A DNA stretch of 64,000 bases from Azadirachta indica (taxonomy: Eukaryota; Streptophyta; Magnoliopsida; Sapindales; Meliaceae): NCBI GenBank assembly GCA_022749755.1, contig CM040450.1, positions 10,004,913 to 10,068,912 on the forward strand. The letters run 5' to 3'. Shown one piece after another: positions 37,662 through 55,400 of the stretch. The notes under the pieces are model-generated. The model searched no databases. It worked only from the letters and a program-made list of their open reading frames with translations, and was not told the DNA's origin. The first letter of the stretch is position 1, and every line of letters begins with the position of its first letter. Both the position numbers and the translations under genes were made by a program.

Positions 37662-37908
37662 GCTCGCTTGATTCCTAGACTTCGAAGTTTTAATATTTTA
37701 AATCTCTTCATTTAAAGCTCGAAATTTTCATATTTAAAGGAAAATATTAACAACTATTAAAAATCAAATAAAATTACCATAAAGTAAGATTTAAATAAAA
37801 AGAAATCTTTATAAATTTAAATTTAGGTTAAAATTGACTTTATTTTAAATTTATGAAAGAAAAAAAAAATCTCGGTGGGGCCTTGCGGAGAAAAGGAGAG
37901 GATTTCCG

Positions 37909-37921
37909 GAAAGTTCTAGAA
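37909..37921 (+). promoter_or_regulatory. Perfect three-module heat-shock element, copy 2
   Basis: The same GAAagTTCtaGAA arrangement as copy 1, 260 bases downstream in the second tandem unit. The three modules are unchanged although flanking bases differ between units. Confidence 0.55.
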
Positions 37922-37950
37922 GCTCGCTTGATTCCTAGACTTTGAATCCT

Positions 37951-39260
37951 TAACATAGACAACTTTTTTTTTAAAAAAAAAAAATTGTTTTCATGGAAAA
38001 AATTATGGGGATTAAATTGTTATAAGTGTTCAATATATGTCCTATTTTGTTATTATATAAATATTTAGGGACCAAAAATATTATTATTCCCTAACATAAA
38101 TATGCTAATATTTCTAAGTAAGCATTTGGTAATTTTTTTGATAACTAATTTGAGATTTCACATTCTTAGTGATTGCGCAAACAGTAGCTACAAATTGAAC
38201 AAAACATTATAAATGATAAAATACTGGACTTCCATCTCCATACTATACCCATGTCATAGCAATCTGGTGGAACTTAAAATTAACATTTCAACTCACCCCC
38301 TCTTTGTTATTATTAATAACAATCAAATTTTTGTCATCACTAATAACAATCAAATTCTTAAAATTAATAACAACAATAATGAAAGATATTGATGATATTT
38401 TTAAAAAATTATAAATAATGTATCATTATGACATATTTTAAGATAGTTTTTATTATCGTTATTTTTCTCCATTATTTTCTTACCCAAAAAGACTAAATAA
38501 ATACACCACCAAAACTCTGCTCCTTAAAAAGGAAAGTCATTTAAATTTACAGAAAAAAATATATAAAAGTTTTGTATTTGAATCTTTATTAGGGATAATT
38601 TGCCCTCTTTTAATCTTAATATTTAATTGGTTAAATTTATGTATTTAATATAAATAATCATATGTATTTTTAATTTAATGGTGATTCTAAGATATTTTTC
38701 TATTAAATAAAATGTAAATTTTTTTTTACGTTTTAGCTGAATCTAAAAAGTTTAAAAAATTTATAATATACTTTTTAATAAATATTTATTTTTAAATTTG
38801 AAACAAAAAATAAATAAACTATTTATATTTATATATTTAGATTTATTCTCAATTCAGTTAAAAAAAAATGAATACTTAATTATTAAATTATAACATTTTA
38901 ATTCCTAATATTAGTATATTATTGAAACGTGAAAAGAATGAAAAAGACAGGAACTACAGTCCTAAAATTAAGAATCCATGTCCTGATTTGTTATTGTTTC
39001 AACGTTCGGGGACAAAAATGTCATTATCCCTTTATCATATATTTCAAAGATTTATTTCTTCTCCTGATTTTCTTGGGCAAAAAGAAACTACTAGATGCTC
39101 GTGGCTCGTGCCACCAAACTCCGCCCACCAGAAGAAAACAATAAAACCACTCTTCCCATAGAAAATATAAAGTGACCAAAGCACACCGTTTTATGTATTA
39201 AACCTAATTCTGATACCCATGCTAATAATTCAATCAAACGGCTCAAATTAACTCGAAGCC
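37951..39260. other. Enolase upstream region, AT-rich
   Basis: No gene is recognised. The sequence is AT-rich with short direct repeats (for example TAATAACAATCAAATT twice near 38310-38360). It becomes GC-richer at 39000-39250, as expected for the proximal promoter of a strongly expressed housekeeping gene. Confidence 0.55.
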
Positions 39261-39266
39261 TTCGTG

Positions 39267-39274
39267 TATAAATA
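39267..39274 (+). promoter_or_regulatory. TATA box of the enolase gene
   Basis: TATAAATA lies 98 bases before the enolase start codon. It is followed by a short CT-rich leader with a TCTTTCTTTCTTTC run, a common plant 5' UTR feature. A start of transcription near 39300 would be expected. Confidence 0.75.
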
Positions 39275-39371
39275 CCCTCAATACACTTTCCCTTGAACAC
39301 CTTTTACTAATCGCAAGACCTGTCAGTTAACGATCTTTCTTTCTTTCTAGATCTATCGTTAAGTTGGAGAA

Positions 39372-43206
<3,835 letters not shown>

Positions 43207-45560
43207 AGTATGAAACTTCTGATGCTCGATCTATTGTGATTTGGGATGAGTGATGGAGTTTTACTTTTAAATAATATGTAGAGCGGGTCGAGTGTTGTGC
43301 TGCCACCCATGCGTTTTCTCAATAATTTTGACTTTGGAAAAGAGTTAAAGTTTGAAGAGTTTGAACCTTGCTGTATAGCGAGAAGACTATTTCTTAGTTA
43401 GCTAGCATGTTTTGTTATGACAACCATCAAGTTGCTTTTTTAAATCTGAGTGTTCAATGTTAGCAGCATTTTCTTTATTGCGGAATTTTGGTTCTAATTT
43501 AGTCCTAGTAGTTTCTTATTGCATGCTTTGCCCTCAAGGAGTTGCTTTAGGGAAATAAACCAAATTCTCCATACAAAGAGGTGAGATAGTTGAGTAACAT
43601 CATAGAAATCGGCATTTCATTCCAATAATATGAAAATTACCATTACACATTACAAATAGCAAGCAGAGATTGTAATACACTAAACTGATTTGCAGTTTAT
43701 ATATCCGTATTCTTTCTTTTTTTCCCTATTACCTAAATTCTTTCAAATTAACCTTGGTCACTAAATTTAATTTGGTTTTTTAATTGATACGGTGATAGTG
43801 AATTTTTCAGTGTTTTCTTTTTGTTTAATGCGATAATCTTCCACAAAAGTTGATCTAGACAAAGATTTTGATATAGGTGGACAAAAATTACAGCGTTTTC
43901 AAAATTCAAGTGTTCATAAATAATGGCTTGAGTTGAGCTGTATCACCTTTTACTTAAATTAGCATTCATTTCACTTGAGGCTTGTTTCGTGCAACACTAC
44001 TGCTATCATTTCCCTTTTTCACTTTCTTTGCCATGGATCTTCTTGTAAAGTTCTCTAGCTTTTCAACTAGACAAGTTAGGGAAATTTTAGTATTCAATTT
44101 AAAAATTATGCATTTAACCCTTATTTCTCATTGATATCGCGTTGCCACCAAAATTTTAGCATGGCGATACGAACTCCAGTCTAAATCTTTCCAAAAGGAG
44201 GTCCGAGTTCAAATCATCTCAGAAACATTTTTTTCTCAACTTGAGGGAAGATATTCTTTTACTGGTAGGGTAGATTTTTCAGAAATTGTGGGTAGATGTT
44301 TGAAGTGCATTTATTTAAAATACAATTTATTTAATAGATAGATTGATAGTTAAATAGATAAATTTTAAATTAGTGGACAAAAATGTACACTAAAAATCGA
44401 TAATTAAATAGAATTTTTAAATGAGTGGATTAAAATATATAGTTGACTATATGTTAGAAACCCAACAGTCTTTCTTTTTTTTTTTTTTTTAAATAATTAT
44501 TGTAGAAGTAAAGGGGAGCTTTGGAAACTGACTCTCTCACTCACTTCCAATCAAATAACCACCTACTAGTACTACCATCCTTGCATATTAAGCCATTCCA
44601 CTCATTTATCCTTTTTGGTTTTTCTGATAACAATATTCCGCAGGTGTCCAATATACGGTTTCTTGAATAATCTTGTGACAAACAACATTCCACAAAACGG
44701 TAATAGGAGCTACCATATAAGTAATAGTAAAAGGATATTAATTACCTCACTTTCCAAGCCATTAATGTAGACGCAGGAACTTAAAATAAAGTTATGCAAT
44801 TTCATCTCTATCGATAAAGGTACAGAGATTATAAAATTGGAGGGAGACTTAAAAGAAAGAGGTGAATGAGTGGTTGCTTACCGTCTTGTGGGCAAGGTGC
44901 TTTCTGCCAAATCAACAAAAAGAGAAGGTTTTAAGACTGTTGTCCAACAAATTTGAAGAACAATCATAAGTGTAAAGATTCAGAGCATGGGGATAACAAA
45001 TGCAACTTTTAATTCTTAAGAGGCTAACTGACAAAGGATTATGGTAAATGGATCTTGGACATTTGATAAATCCTCAATGTGCTCTCATGGTTAAGCAACA
45101 TAAGAGATCTAGCGAAACAAATATCCATACACATATTTCTTTTTTACCCAAATTTGCAATGAATCAGTCGTGTTTGAATAGATTGATGGATGTTTCTTTT
45201 CGAGGAAAGATTGGAAAGGTGGAGATATAAATTAACAATTATCCTGTAAGCGGTTGTTTTGGGAAATTTCTAAGGATTAAAGTTTCCATTGGTGCTATCC
45301 AACCCTTGAAAAGAAGCCTAAAGGTTAGCCTACAAGAAGAAGGAAACCATAACAACCTACCCATTGGCTACGATAGATTACCAGAATTTTGTTTTAAGAG
45401 TTTCATGTAAGGCCATGAGGAATTACATTGACCTTTGTTGATCATTATAAGCTATAAACTTTATTGCATCTTCATTATTGGTCCATGTTAGTTTAGGAAG
45501 AGACAATTAATTGATCGTAAAATTATTACATCTAAAAGTGAAAATTAGAAACATGTTCTC
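43207..45560. other. Enolase 3' flank and intergenic part of the right arm
   Basis: The first 300-400 bases are probably the enolase 3' UTR. Beyond that only AT-rich sequence, the right-arm copy of the SINE-like block (about 44140-44340) and a poly-T run (44474-44490) are seen. No intact gene is supported. Every part has a counterpart in the left arm. Confidence 0.6.
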
Positions 45561-45566
45561 TAGGCT

Positions 45567-45881
45567 TTAGTGGCATTTAATGGAAATTGTATAAGAGCTA
45601 CTATTCATGTGATAGTTTAATAGAGATATAATGGGATATAGAGGCATCGTCAAACTATTTGATAATTTGATAATTTTTGTTATCTCAATCTTCAAGCGGA
45701 TCAGCAATTTTATCATCAGTTTCTCCATCTTTTTGAACAAGTTCAGTAATCTGATTAGTAACATAAAGTCAGACCTCGTATCCTTTAAAAACTTACATGT
45801 AGTCTTGACCCACAACACATAATTTTGTTTAAAAATAATACATAAGTCAACTATAATACAATGGATTTTTAATTGATACAA
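45567..45881 (-). pseudogene. Copia gag relic, right-arm copy
   Basis: A 104-codon open frame reads, in part, Asn-Tyr-Val-Leu-Trp-Val, Cys-Lys-Phe-Leu-Lys and later Asn-Tyr-His-Met-Asn-Ser. This follows the pattern of plant Copia gag polyproteins (NYxLW near the start, then a Phe-Leu-Lys-Gly stretch and an Asp/Glu-rich linker). The normal Asp-Ser-Lys-Asn-His-Gln and Trp residues are degraded. It is a fragment only: the C-terminal gag, protease and pol are absent. Confidence 0.6.
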
Positions 45882-45989
45882 GCAATAAACACAACAAAGA
45901 GAATTTTGTTAGAGGTAAAATTATATGGTGCAAATAGAATTGGGTAAGAGTGAAATCAAGGTAAACTTTGGAATCATGTATAGAAATAA

Positions 45990-46345
45990 TATATTTATTT
46001 TAGTTTTGAATGAATTGTGTTTAAAACAGACGTTTTTTATATAGAATTTACGACACTTCAATTAAACAAAGAAAATATACACTAATTATATACAATGTGA
46101 CTAAAATAAAGGCCAATATAAAACATAATCAAGGTACAATTCAATGTAATTGATCAAGTAAATTAATTTGATATTGAAGATATTTGTTGGATTAATTGCA
46201 CTAATACAATCCATAAACAAGAAATTACTAGTTTCTAATGACTTTAGTATCAATCTTAGCTCCAGTTTAACCACAACTTCCATTGTATATTGTAAGGGAA
46301 GAGAAGGTAAACAATCGAGTATGTGGGCATCCAAAGCAATCTAAA
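45990..46345 (-). mobile_element. LTR-like end upstream of the Copia gag relic, right-arm copy
   Basis: On the minus strand a TATATAAAA motif (near 46040) and an LTR-like end precede a degenerate primer-binding-like segment, then the gag relic. The left arm has the same arrangement at 3640-4045. The outer LTR boundary is uncertain because there is no second LTR to compare. Confidence 0.4.
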
Positions 46346-49300
46346 AATTAGCACACTTGGAAACTAATAAAAAGACTACTATAATAATTTTTTTTTTCTC
46401 CCTTGGTTTTATAGTGGATACTTTAATGAGATAATCAATTTATACGAAGAAGGGGAGGTTTGCTTCGTAACTTGGATTCGTTAACAGAAAATACAATAAA
46501 ATACTCTGGCTTAATTGTTTAAGGTGTTTAAGGCTATCATTCACACGGCTGAAGAAGAGAAGTGGTCTGGATTTGGTGGAAGAGATATTGAATCATTTCT
46601 TGTGCACTTACTGTTATAAGCAGGCTTTTCTAGGATCATTTGTCAAGCAGTTGGAATCTTAGAGTTTAAATCTGTTGTAAGGAAAATTTATTCAAGCACG
46701 TCTAGAATTCTGATTAGTTGTGTACTTGAATAGACCTTGAAGTATATTTTGTGGGCTTGATATTGTTAAGCCTTTAAATCTTGGTTAAGCTGTTGAATCT
46801 CTTATCTAAGTTGTAAGGTGTAAGGCTTACAACAGCTCTTAGATCTCATATGATAGCTCAAAAATCTTGATGTTATTACTTAAAAGATGCACTAGCTAAC
46901 CAGTGGGATCTACCACTGTTGCTACCATTATCGTTGCTATACTATAATATAGCACGAAATTCAAATAGTGAGTCCATAGTGTATTATAGTAAGATAAATT
47001 CTGTGATAATGTAAAAGAACGCAAGTTATTAAATGTAGGTTGTAACCATTATTAGGTCAATGCTATATTATTCTACTTGGAAGTTGTCGGTATGTAATAC
47101 GAGTAAGTGACCGTTTTGCAACTTGATAGTTTTAGGGCTGCGGATGAAGGTGTTATGGTGTCTAATGATAACTACATTAACACCTAAGGATGCAGGGAAG
47201 ACGTATAAATGTTACGTTAACAAATAATGTAAGTTTTTATGAAAAGAGGTGGCAAAAAAAAAAGAAAAAAGTATTGTTAGGACGAACTTGTTGTGTGTTA
47301 AGGAAATAGACTAACAAGTTGGTTTGTGGATAAGTTATCACGTAATCTTGGGATGTGTGTCTTAAATTTGTGAATCTTATGATGTGAATCCCCCTCTAAA
47401 CATTGAATGATGTCTTTTTTATATAGCATGTACTGTATAATCATAGTGGAACATAACTTTATCATGTTATCATAATTTAATGCAAGTTGTCTTCTTGCCA
47501 AGTCTTTGTCTAAAAGTTAAAATCATTTGTAATTTAATCCTAATTAAAAGAAATAAAAAAGACTGATATCTATAGCAAAATATTCATTGTAATTAATCCT
47601 AATTTAATTAAAATAAGATTATGACCTAAATTTCGACTATAAAGCTTTTCGATATTATATTCTTTACATATTAACCTAATCACTATATATCAGGCCTACA
47701 TTTCTCTCAAGTGGGCTTGACTAAGGATATTATGTTAATTTCAAATAAACTTGAACATACTCATACTTTCCAGTTTTCATACTGCAACCTATAATTTGTG
47801 TTCCAAAGAGCAACTTGGATCCACTTGTGCATCTTATCCATTATTTAGACAAAAGGCTTTGTGCTTAGAATTTAGCCTAAGGTCAATTTTTAGGTACTAA
47901 CAAAACCATAAACTAATTTTTTTGAAATTAGATAATGTAATTTTAAGTTCAATAAGTGATTGAAAAAGAGTTATGCAAGATTTTGCTATGAATATTGTTA
48001 GAATTAAAATAGACTTATAGAGTTTTTCTTTATTTAGTTTAGGGTTGTGCAGCATATTAGACTGGTCAAATTTGATGGTATTCATATGTGATTCATCACG
48101 TAGTGGATCAGAATTTTTTTAATTTAACCCCATCTATCATATTATAGAATTTAATATGATCCAATCTATTAAAAAACATTTCAAATTTGATCCAAACAAA
48201 CTAAAAATATATAATTTTAATATTAATTATATTCATTCATAAAAATACACAAAAAAAAAAAAATAAAATATAATCTATTTAAACTTCTAAACAAATATAA
48301 CCATTGAAAATAAATAACAAAAAAAAATAATTGGATTCTTTTTCATAAGGAATTGTGTTTTTAAAAATATATCAAAAATATAAAAGTAATAAAAATAATC
48401 GTTGTGAGTCTACAAGAACACATGATTAAGACTTATGAGCTTTCACACAATATTATTATCAAATTTTATTTCAACAAGAAAAAAGATAAGTATATCATAG
48501 ATAAAAATTATTGATAATTTAAAAGCAAATTAAAAAAATGAAGTTGGGAAGGAGAAGGGAAGTTGAGGAGAAATAGTTTAGTTGAATGTGTATGTATACT
48601 TTATGTTTTTATATATTATATCTATAATTTTCATATATAATAAACTAATTTTTTATTTAAAATATTATTATATTACATTTTTGAGGATTAGATTGGATTT
48701 TGGTGGATTGGTAATACAAATTCATAATCCAATCCAGCATGAGTGGATTTTAGATTTTTCAATCTAATCCAATCAATCTATTGATCCAATTTTAGCAATA
48801 ATAAAATTCTAGAAAAAGTCAATGTTGTTAGTGTAATATAATTTTAGAACAAGAAAAGAGAAGAAATGGATAATACTTAGTTGTTTATTGATCACACAAC
48901 ATTAAAATTTTACTAATTTTTTATGTTAATACCATATGATAATAAATTTATTTAGTATACTGTTGCAGCTTCCATTTTGGTGCACACTCTTGGAGCTAGC
49001 TTAGTACCTTTAATCTTTCAAATCTTCATCTATCATTTACATTTTCTACTCTCCCTTATTTTTGCTTTTTGGTTTCTTGGTTATAGCTTAATTTGTATAA
49101 CATTTGCTTTCATTATTTAGAAAAATTTTCAGCTTAACTTAATAATGTAGAAATTGTGATTTTTAATGCTTCTGCCATATTTCTTTGAACTCCTTTTTAG
49201 AATTTTTAATCACATACGTTTAATACTCATGGGAACTTTGTTCAGGTTGTGGGGAATATTTATGGCAGAGGTTCTCTTTGTTTATTCAATTCTTTTAATT

Positions 49301-50182
49301 CTGTATAATTAAAAAGTTGACAAGTAAGACACTTGGTGGATTATAATAAAGCAAAAGCTAATTTTAGAATCATACTGACACATACTCGTAATTCAACAAT
49401 CAAAGTAATTGATGATGGACCAAAATTAATAAAATTATAATTTTTAAAATGCATATATATAGGGATCAGTACTCTTATAAGTTTACACGTATATTTTCAC
49501 TCTTTTTTAAATAGTTAAAAAAGTGTATAAATTTTTCTTAAACGTATATACATTTTCAGTAATTGATATTAAATATGACATATGGATTAATTATGCATTA
49601 AATATATTTGTTAGATTCAATCTCAATCGTTAAAAGCATATAGATTTAATGGTCTAAAAAATTAGTATAAATATATATGAATTACTGATCCATCCTCACA
49701 TGCGTGTATGTGTGTGTATATTTGACATTCGAAGAGAATTTCTCACCCTCCTTGAAGTGTCAACTAATGTAGGAAGATACAGTTTGCCAACTATTATTAG
49801 TTGGAGATATTAAACAAGTTTGTTTTTTCCTTTTTTTGGAAGGGTCTAGATATAGTTCGTATAGTAGAAGAATTATCATATGTAACATAAAATTTCTCCA
49901 TCGGTTCTTTCAATAAGATACCAAAATGGATGATTGACTCATTCCATACTAGAAAAAATTGCAAGAAAATTTTTTGATAGCAAGGATTCTTGTTTTTCTA
50001 TTTATCCTTGGAAAATCCTTCTAATTCCATCACCACTGCTTAGCTTTCAATTCGCCTTTGATGAATTTGTTGACTATTATTACTTATCAAATCTTGTTCT
50101 ATAATTTGGTTGGATTGTATAGTCCAAATAATCCCGTATCACGACGTATCTAGAATGCACACTTAATGTTTACAATTTGTAC
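46346..50182. other. Outer part of the right arm, no recognised gene
   Basis: AT-rich repeat-like DNA. It includes one copy of a dispersed repeat (about 47450-47900, shared with 2100-2560 and 51790-52430) and a block at about 48060-48800 rich in variants of TTGGATTGGATTAGATTG. The latter looks like a degraded MITE-type repeat. No frame has protein-like content. Confidence 0.5.
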
Positions 50183-51780
50183 GTGCTGTTTATGTCGTGT
50201 ACATAGGATGGGAACAAGTTTAATAATTGCAAAAATTAAAAAAATTATGAAAAATTTAAATAAATTAACTTATGGGGTATTAACACATACCTCTTCGAAT
50301 ACAAAGATAGAAGTTATGAGAAAAGGCATACTCACCTCCTCTGTGACCATCCATCTTCGTTAGACTACTGTTTGTTTCCAGGGTGTTATGGTAAAAGCAC
50401 ATACAAACTTTTACTTTCATGTTTTGTTTAACGCTACACGTGAGAGATGAATTTGCAAAGCATAGATTAGGCTTCAAATATGGTTTTTAGACTAAAATAC
50501 GTACAAAAAATCAGTGTTAAGTACTTGCAACTGATATGCTTCTCTATCACTGTCATCCACCAAAATTACCTTCGACATTTTGGGATCAACAAAGGAATTG
50601 GCTGGCTTCCATCCGAATTAAATTATAATAGCCATATCATCTAGGTTGAGCATAACAATGGTTGCCGATGAAGACATTTTGGCAACCTTTAGAGATAATC
50701 TCTAGCAACACACACAATTTGCAATGACTCAAACCTATGTTTCTCTTTTGAAAACCCATGGATCAGAGAGACACATGGTGTCATGTACCTCTTGTCTAGA
50801 AACAACAATGACATCGGTATCACTTTATCTCCCTTTACCAATCCCAATTCACCTGTAAGTTCATCTCTAACTTCGTCTTTCATGTTTGTATATGAAGTTT
50901 GAATATAATAAACAAAGACTTATTTGGAAGTACAAATTGACATCATTAAGTGCTTTTAATTAATTAAAACTAAGTTTAGTAGCACTACTAATAACTTAAT
51001 AATACGTGTTTTTTGATTTTGTCACAAAAGCAACTACAGTTAAAGGTATTTTCAAGTACTTATGAGGAAAACATTTTTTCTGAAGTAATTTTTATGGAAG
51101 CACTTCCAAATATAGCGTATTTGCTTGACACATATTTGAAGAGATATAATTTAATATTTGGTTTCAATATTGTGAAGGTTGGAAGGAAACCTCTTGTATG
51201 TGTAGTTAGAGTGCCAAATCACATGACATGCAGATTTTTGTCATATGCTAGATCAATTCCAATTCTGTTTTCTCATATGCTAGAGCATGTTAATGAATTT
51301 TTCCCTCTCTATAATATTTCTTTTTAACATTGCCTTTTTGCAGTCTGATTGATCTAAACAAGAATAAGGCCTATAAATACTCTGTATGGTTTACTTTATA
51401 TGGTAAACTGAAGTTTAACCTTAGTGGTAGAAATTTCTTGTTTGTTAATTTGTTTATCTCGGTTGTGATCAATTTTAGCTTTATGTACAATATATGTGTA
51501 GGACATGTAATTGGCTGATTTGATGGTACATGGCTTATGTGAGTGTGCATTGAGGAAGTTGGAAAATGCACTTGCATATCTCTTTATGTTGGGGAAACAA
51601 CATTTTAAATTGCTTATTTTCACTTTTGTTTTCGACATTCTATTCTCCGAATTCGTATCCCTTGGATTTTTGCTTGCAAAAAAGGATTGTTTCCAATATG
51701 GATTAGGTAGGCCAGTTTGCACCAGTAAAAACCAAAACCATGACCAAAAATTAAGTTTTAAGTTTTATGTTTTTGCCTTG
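50183..51780. other. Intergenic DNA right of the inverted duplication
   Basis: A few frames of 60-105 codons exist (for example 51013-51327) but their composition is not distinctive and I recognise none. I see no splice-bounded exon series. Confidence 0.5.
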
Positions 51781-51789
51781 TAAAAGATG

Positions 51790-52430
51790 TTGATACATGA
51801 AAATTGACCACGGCCTCAAGTCCAAGTCTAAGTCAAAACTACGTCGTTTTACCAGATAATGTATACAAAAAGCACAAATAGGCGCAAGCCACTCGGTGAG
51901 CCACAAATTGTGGGGTGGAGGATTAAAGTTATCTAAAAGTTTGGTTCAAATTAATATAATGTCCTAAATCTAACTCACTTGGGGGTATTTAGATTTAAAG
52001 GATCCATTATATGATTAAATTAATACATAAGGAACGCAACGGACTTAAAAAGGCTTTTCTTTTAAAAGCTCAAAATTTTAAAATTTTTTTAACGCAAAAC
52101 CTTATTTTAATTAATCTAACATTAATTAAAACAAATATTTTATTACAAGTAAAACTATTTAGAAGAAGTATTTCATTACAAGTACAAGTCTTTAAATCCC
52201 CTTTCTAATTAGAATTAGTTAGGATAAGTGTCTTATTCTAATTAAAAATAATTAGAATAAATATTTTATTACAATTATAAATCTTTAAACATCTCCTTCA
52301 AATAGGATTAAATTACACTAATTTAAATTTTAGATAAAGTCTTGCCTTGAGAGGGTTCGATTTGCATTAGAATAAATTAGATGAGCTAGTATTATTCTAT
52401 TACAACTTTATATCACACACTATATGAGAA
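51790..52430 (+). repeat. Third copy of a dispersed repeat also present in both arms
   Basis: This stretch resembles about 2100-2560 in the same orientation and 47450-47900 in inverse orientation. Shared landmarks are AATTAATATAATGTC, a CTCACTTG block, ATACATAAGGAAC, several AATTAAAACAAATATTTTATTAC-type lines, and the GACAAAGTCTTGCC-like end. It is probably an LTR or leader fragment of a retroelement. No coding domain is attached. Confidence 0.5.
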
Positions 52431-55400
52431 GACATGGCTCCATATTCAATTATTATGAAAAATCATCATCAAGGTCAGACTTTCATCAGCCTAGAATCAC
52501 ATCTTTGAAAACCATTTTCCTTTTTACAGCAACAGTAGCAATCTTTGTCACTTTCTGGTTATTTCTTATTGTCCAAGTTTACCTCAAAATACTAGTGTCT
52601 TGTTACCTTTCCTGCATCCATTGGTTTAAATCTGGTCATCTTAGACTTCAAAAACACCTTGTCCATAGCCTTAGTTTGTTAATTGCAATCAATTGTATTG
52701 AATATTGCCGCGAGCAAGTTCCTTTAATATTTATCTGATTCCTTCATAATTACAATTTTCTATTAAACTATTGTGTTCCTTTATATTGATATTGGGACTA
52801 CCTTGCTTCCACACATACCATGAAATTATAATTTATGTTTCATGCTTTTTTTTAGTATTTTTTAGGTATAAGAAATGGCAACAGGTGGCAGTAGCAGATC
52901 CCTCTGTTCAAAGCCCAGTCATCTCCTAAAGTTGCAACATCATGACTGTCGGATCATTTAGTGCGATTTAAGGAATGTAGTGGGCCTTACTCTCTACAAC
53001 TCAAATAATAGGCGTGAAAGCTCGATTTGGATCTAAAGGCTTAGTGATATTGAAGCTCATCGAGAGCGATACCATGCCTACACAAGCGAACAACCAATCA
53101 TGACTTGGCACGTGGATGGAGTAAATTTCTTTCGCAAACAAAAGATAATTAACATTTTAAAGATATTATGAAAATTTTATTTGAATTAACGGTCAAATAA
53201 TGATCTAAAGGAGGTAAGTGTGCATTTCCCATAATTTCTCTCTGTGTATTAGAACCCAATACCTTAGAAAAAGTTTGTGCTAATACCTTATTAATTTATA
53301 AAAGAAATGAGAATTGTTAATATTGGAGATTTGCATTTGAGAGAGGAAAGCCATTGATACTATATTTTTAAAAAAATAAAAAATAATTAAAGAACTCATA
53401 CATAAATAGATCCTTTATAAACTTCCCAAAATCATGTATCTAATTGTCTCTTTTTGTTGAGTTCTCTAAATTTTGAGCTTACACTATAAAATAAACTTTT
53501 ATATATTGTTGATACGGGAAAATCTACCCAGCTCACAACTAGGTGATGTGGGACTAGTCAATGCTTGGTCAAAGCTCTAAGCCAAGTAGAATACTTCGAA
53601 ATCAGGCCCAAGAATGCTTTTAAGGTCTTTCTTTGATGGTGTTGCTCACCCCTCCCAAATCTCATCAAAGTAAGCCAACAACTTCTAGCTAAAATCCATA
53701 ATATATCCCACCTCAAGTGGTTTCATCCTACCTTTTTTACAACATCGTCCCACATGCGGCAAAAAGTACGATCAGAGTATGGTCGCCCTCTCTTTAATGC
53801 CTAAGTAAGTGCATATTATAGAGGAGATAAATAATGGTTACAAAGGTTTTCTTTTTGGTAGTATGGACGAAAACCATGAAAATTGGCAAAAAGGAGAGGA
53901 TATTAACCAAACTCAGGGTGATGGAAAAAGGGAGATTTTGGATAATGGAGATTTCATGACAAATTAATCATGGAGGATAAAGAATAACAATGGAGTATTT
54001 TAAGAAAAATCCATGGAAAGAACAAATATTCTTGTATTTAAGATTTTTAGAGAGAGGAATGGATAAGACCAAAATGGAGAAATGATGTGATAGCCTAAAA
54101 AGTCATATCTTTGTCTTAGAGAAAAATATGAGTATATAGAGGGCTCTTTATTGGCTATGATTAGCCAAAGACAAGAAAACCCTAATTTTGCTTTTGTTTT
54201 CCTCGTGTGTTGAAATTGAAAGTGTCCTTGAGGTTGACCTAGTGACACGTGGTGGATGGTGAGTGGCTTATCCAAGATATCCTACCACGTGTCAGTTTCT
54301 TACTAACATGGGAGATTATCTTATCCTTACTATGACATATGTCGCCATCCCATTAAGACTTTATTATGGTCTTAAGTCCTTTAAATACCGAATGGTCTTA
54401 CCTGATTACCTGTTTGCACAAGCGGCTGCCAGGATTTGCATAGACAACTCTTGACCAGCATTAGGTGATCTCTTACATTGCAAGTTGTTATGGAGATTAT
54501 GTTTTTTAGAGTATAAAGACAAGTTAGAGACAATATTCCTTGATTTCTGGGATTCGTTTATTCAAATAGGAGCTTATAATGTGCTAATATGTCGTGGTTA
54601 TTAGTCATGTGGCTAGCACCCCCTCTAATGATTGTCCCCTAATTCTAGACGATCCTTACTTAGGTGGAAATGGCTTTAGGAGAGTTCTTCATAAAGTGGT
54701 ATCGTGTCATAAAGTGCCAACTAGTACATTGTGGGCTTACTTACAGCCATATATCTAGCCAATATTTATTTTATAACATATATCACCTTAATTCTAAGTA
54801 GATAATTAAGCAACCACCAATACAAGCATAAATAGTCAAGCCCAAATTTATCTATTCCCTTCAGAAAACAAAAAATGTAAATATATAACTATTTACACTA
54901 CTTCTTTGATTCAATGTATAGTATCTCATATTTTTAGATTTATCTATTTATGCCTTTGAATACTTTGGTTATTATCTTGCCATTGGACTTGATAGCAGGA
55001 GAAATTATACTTTGACACTTATTGAAACATTTAGCCTTCTAAATAACACTCTCTCCTCACTTCATTTGCATCTCCTTTGACAAGATAAGGCATGGAGCGA
55101 AATCTTTCTTCTTTTAAATTATATTGCACAAAAATGTAATTATCCTTAAACTATATTTATATATAAATTTGAACACTACAAATTCATAATTCATATTCCC
55201 TTATAATTTGGCAATAATAAATCACATGATGTTTGTATATAATTCATCATATATAAGCCACAATGACATCCATTTGGTTAAATTGGAACATTATTTAGAT
55301 AAGAAATGTGAAAATCAGTCAAAAACCAATAAGTTGAGAGTGTTTTGAGTACATCATCATACAAACTAGATCCAATAGAATTAATTGTAATAGTTTTTAA

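Larger units (their letters stand above)
37421..37950. repeat. Tandem duplication of about 267 bp, two copies
   Basis: The unit starting TTTTAATATTTTAAATCTCT at 37421 repeats at 37688. Both units end with a conserved block reading GGAGAAAAGGAGAGGATTTC and then a heat-shock-element core, followed by GCTCGCTTGATTCCTAGACTT. The copies differ by scattered substitutions and small indels, so the duplication is not very recent. It lies about 1.4-1.95 kb upstream of the enolase start codon. Confidence 0.9.

Noticed and set aside
51013..51327. 104-codon plus-strand frame as a possible gene
   Set aside because: No recognised domain, no splice context, and AT-driven composition; too weak to list as a gene.
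54000..54480. GC-richer block with small frames on both strands
   Set aside because: No protein family recognised; text looks like an intergenic repeat or LTR but no ends could be defined.
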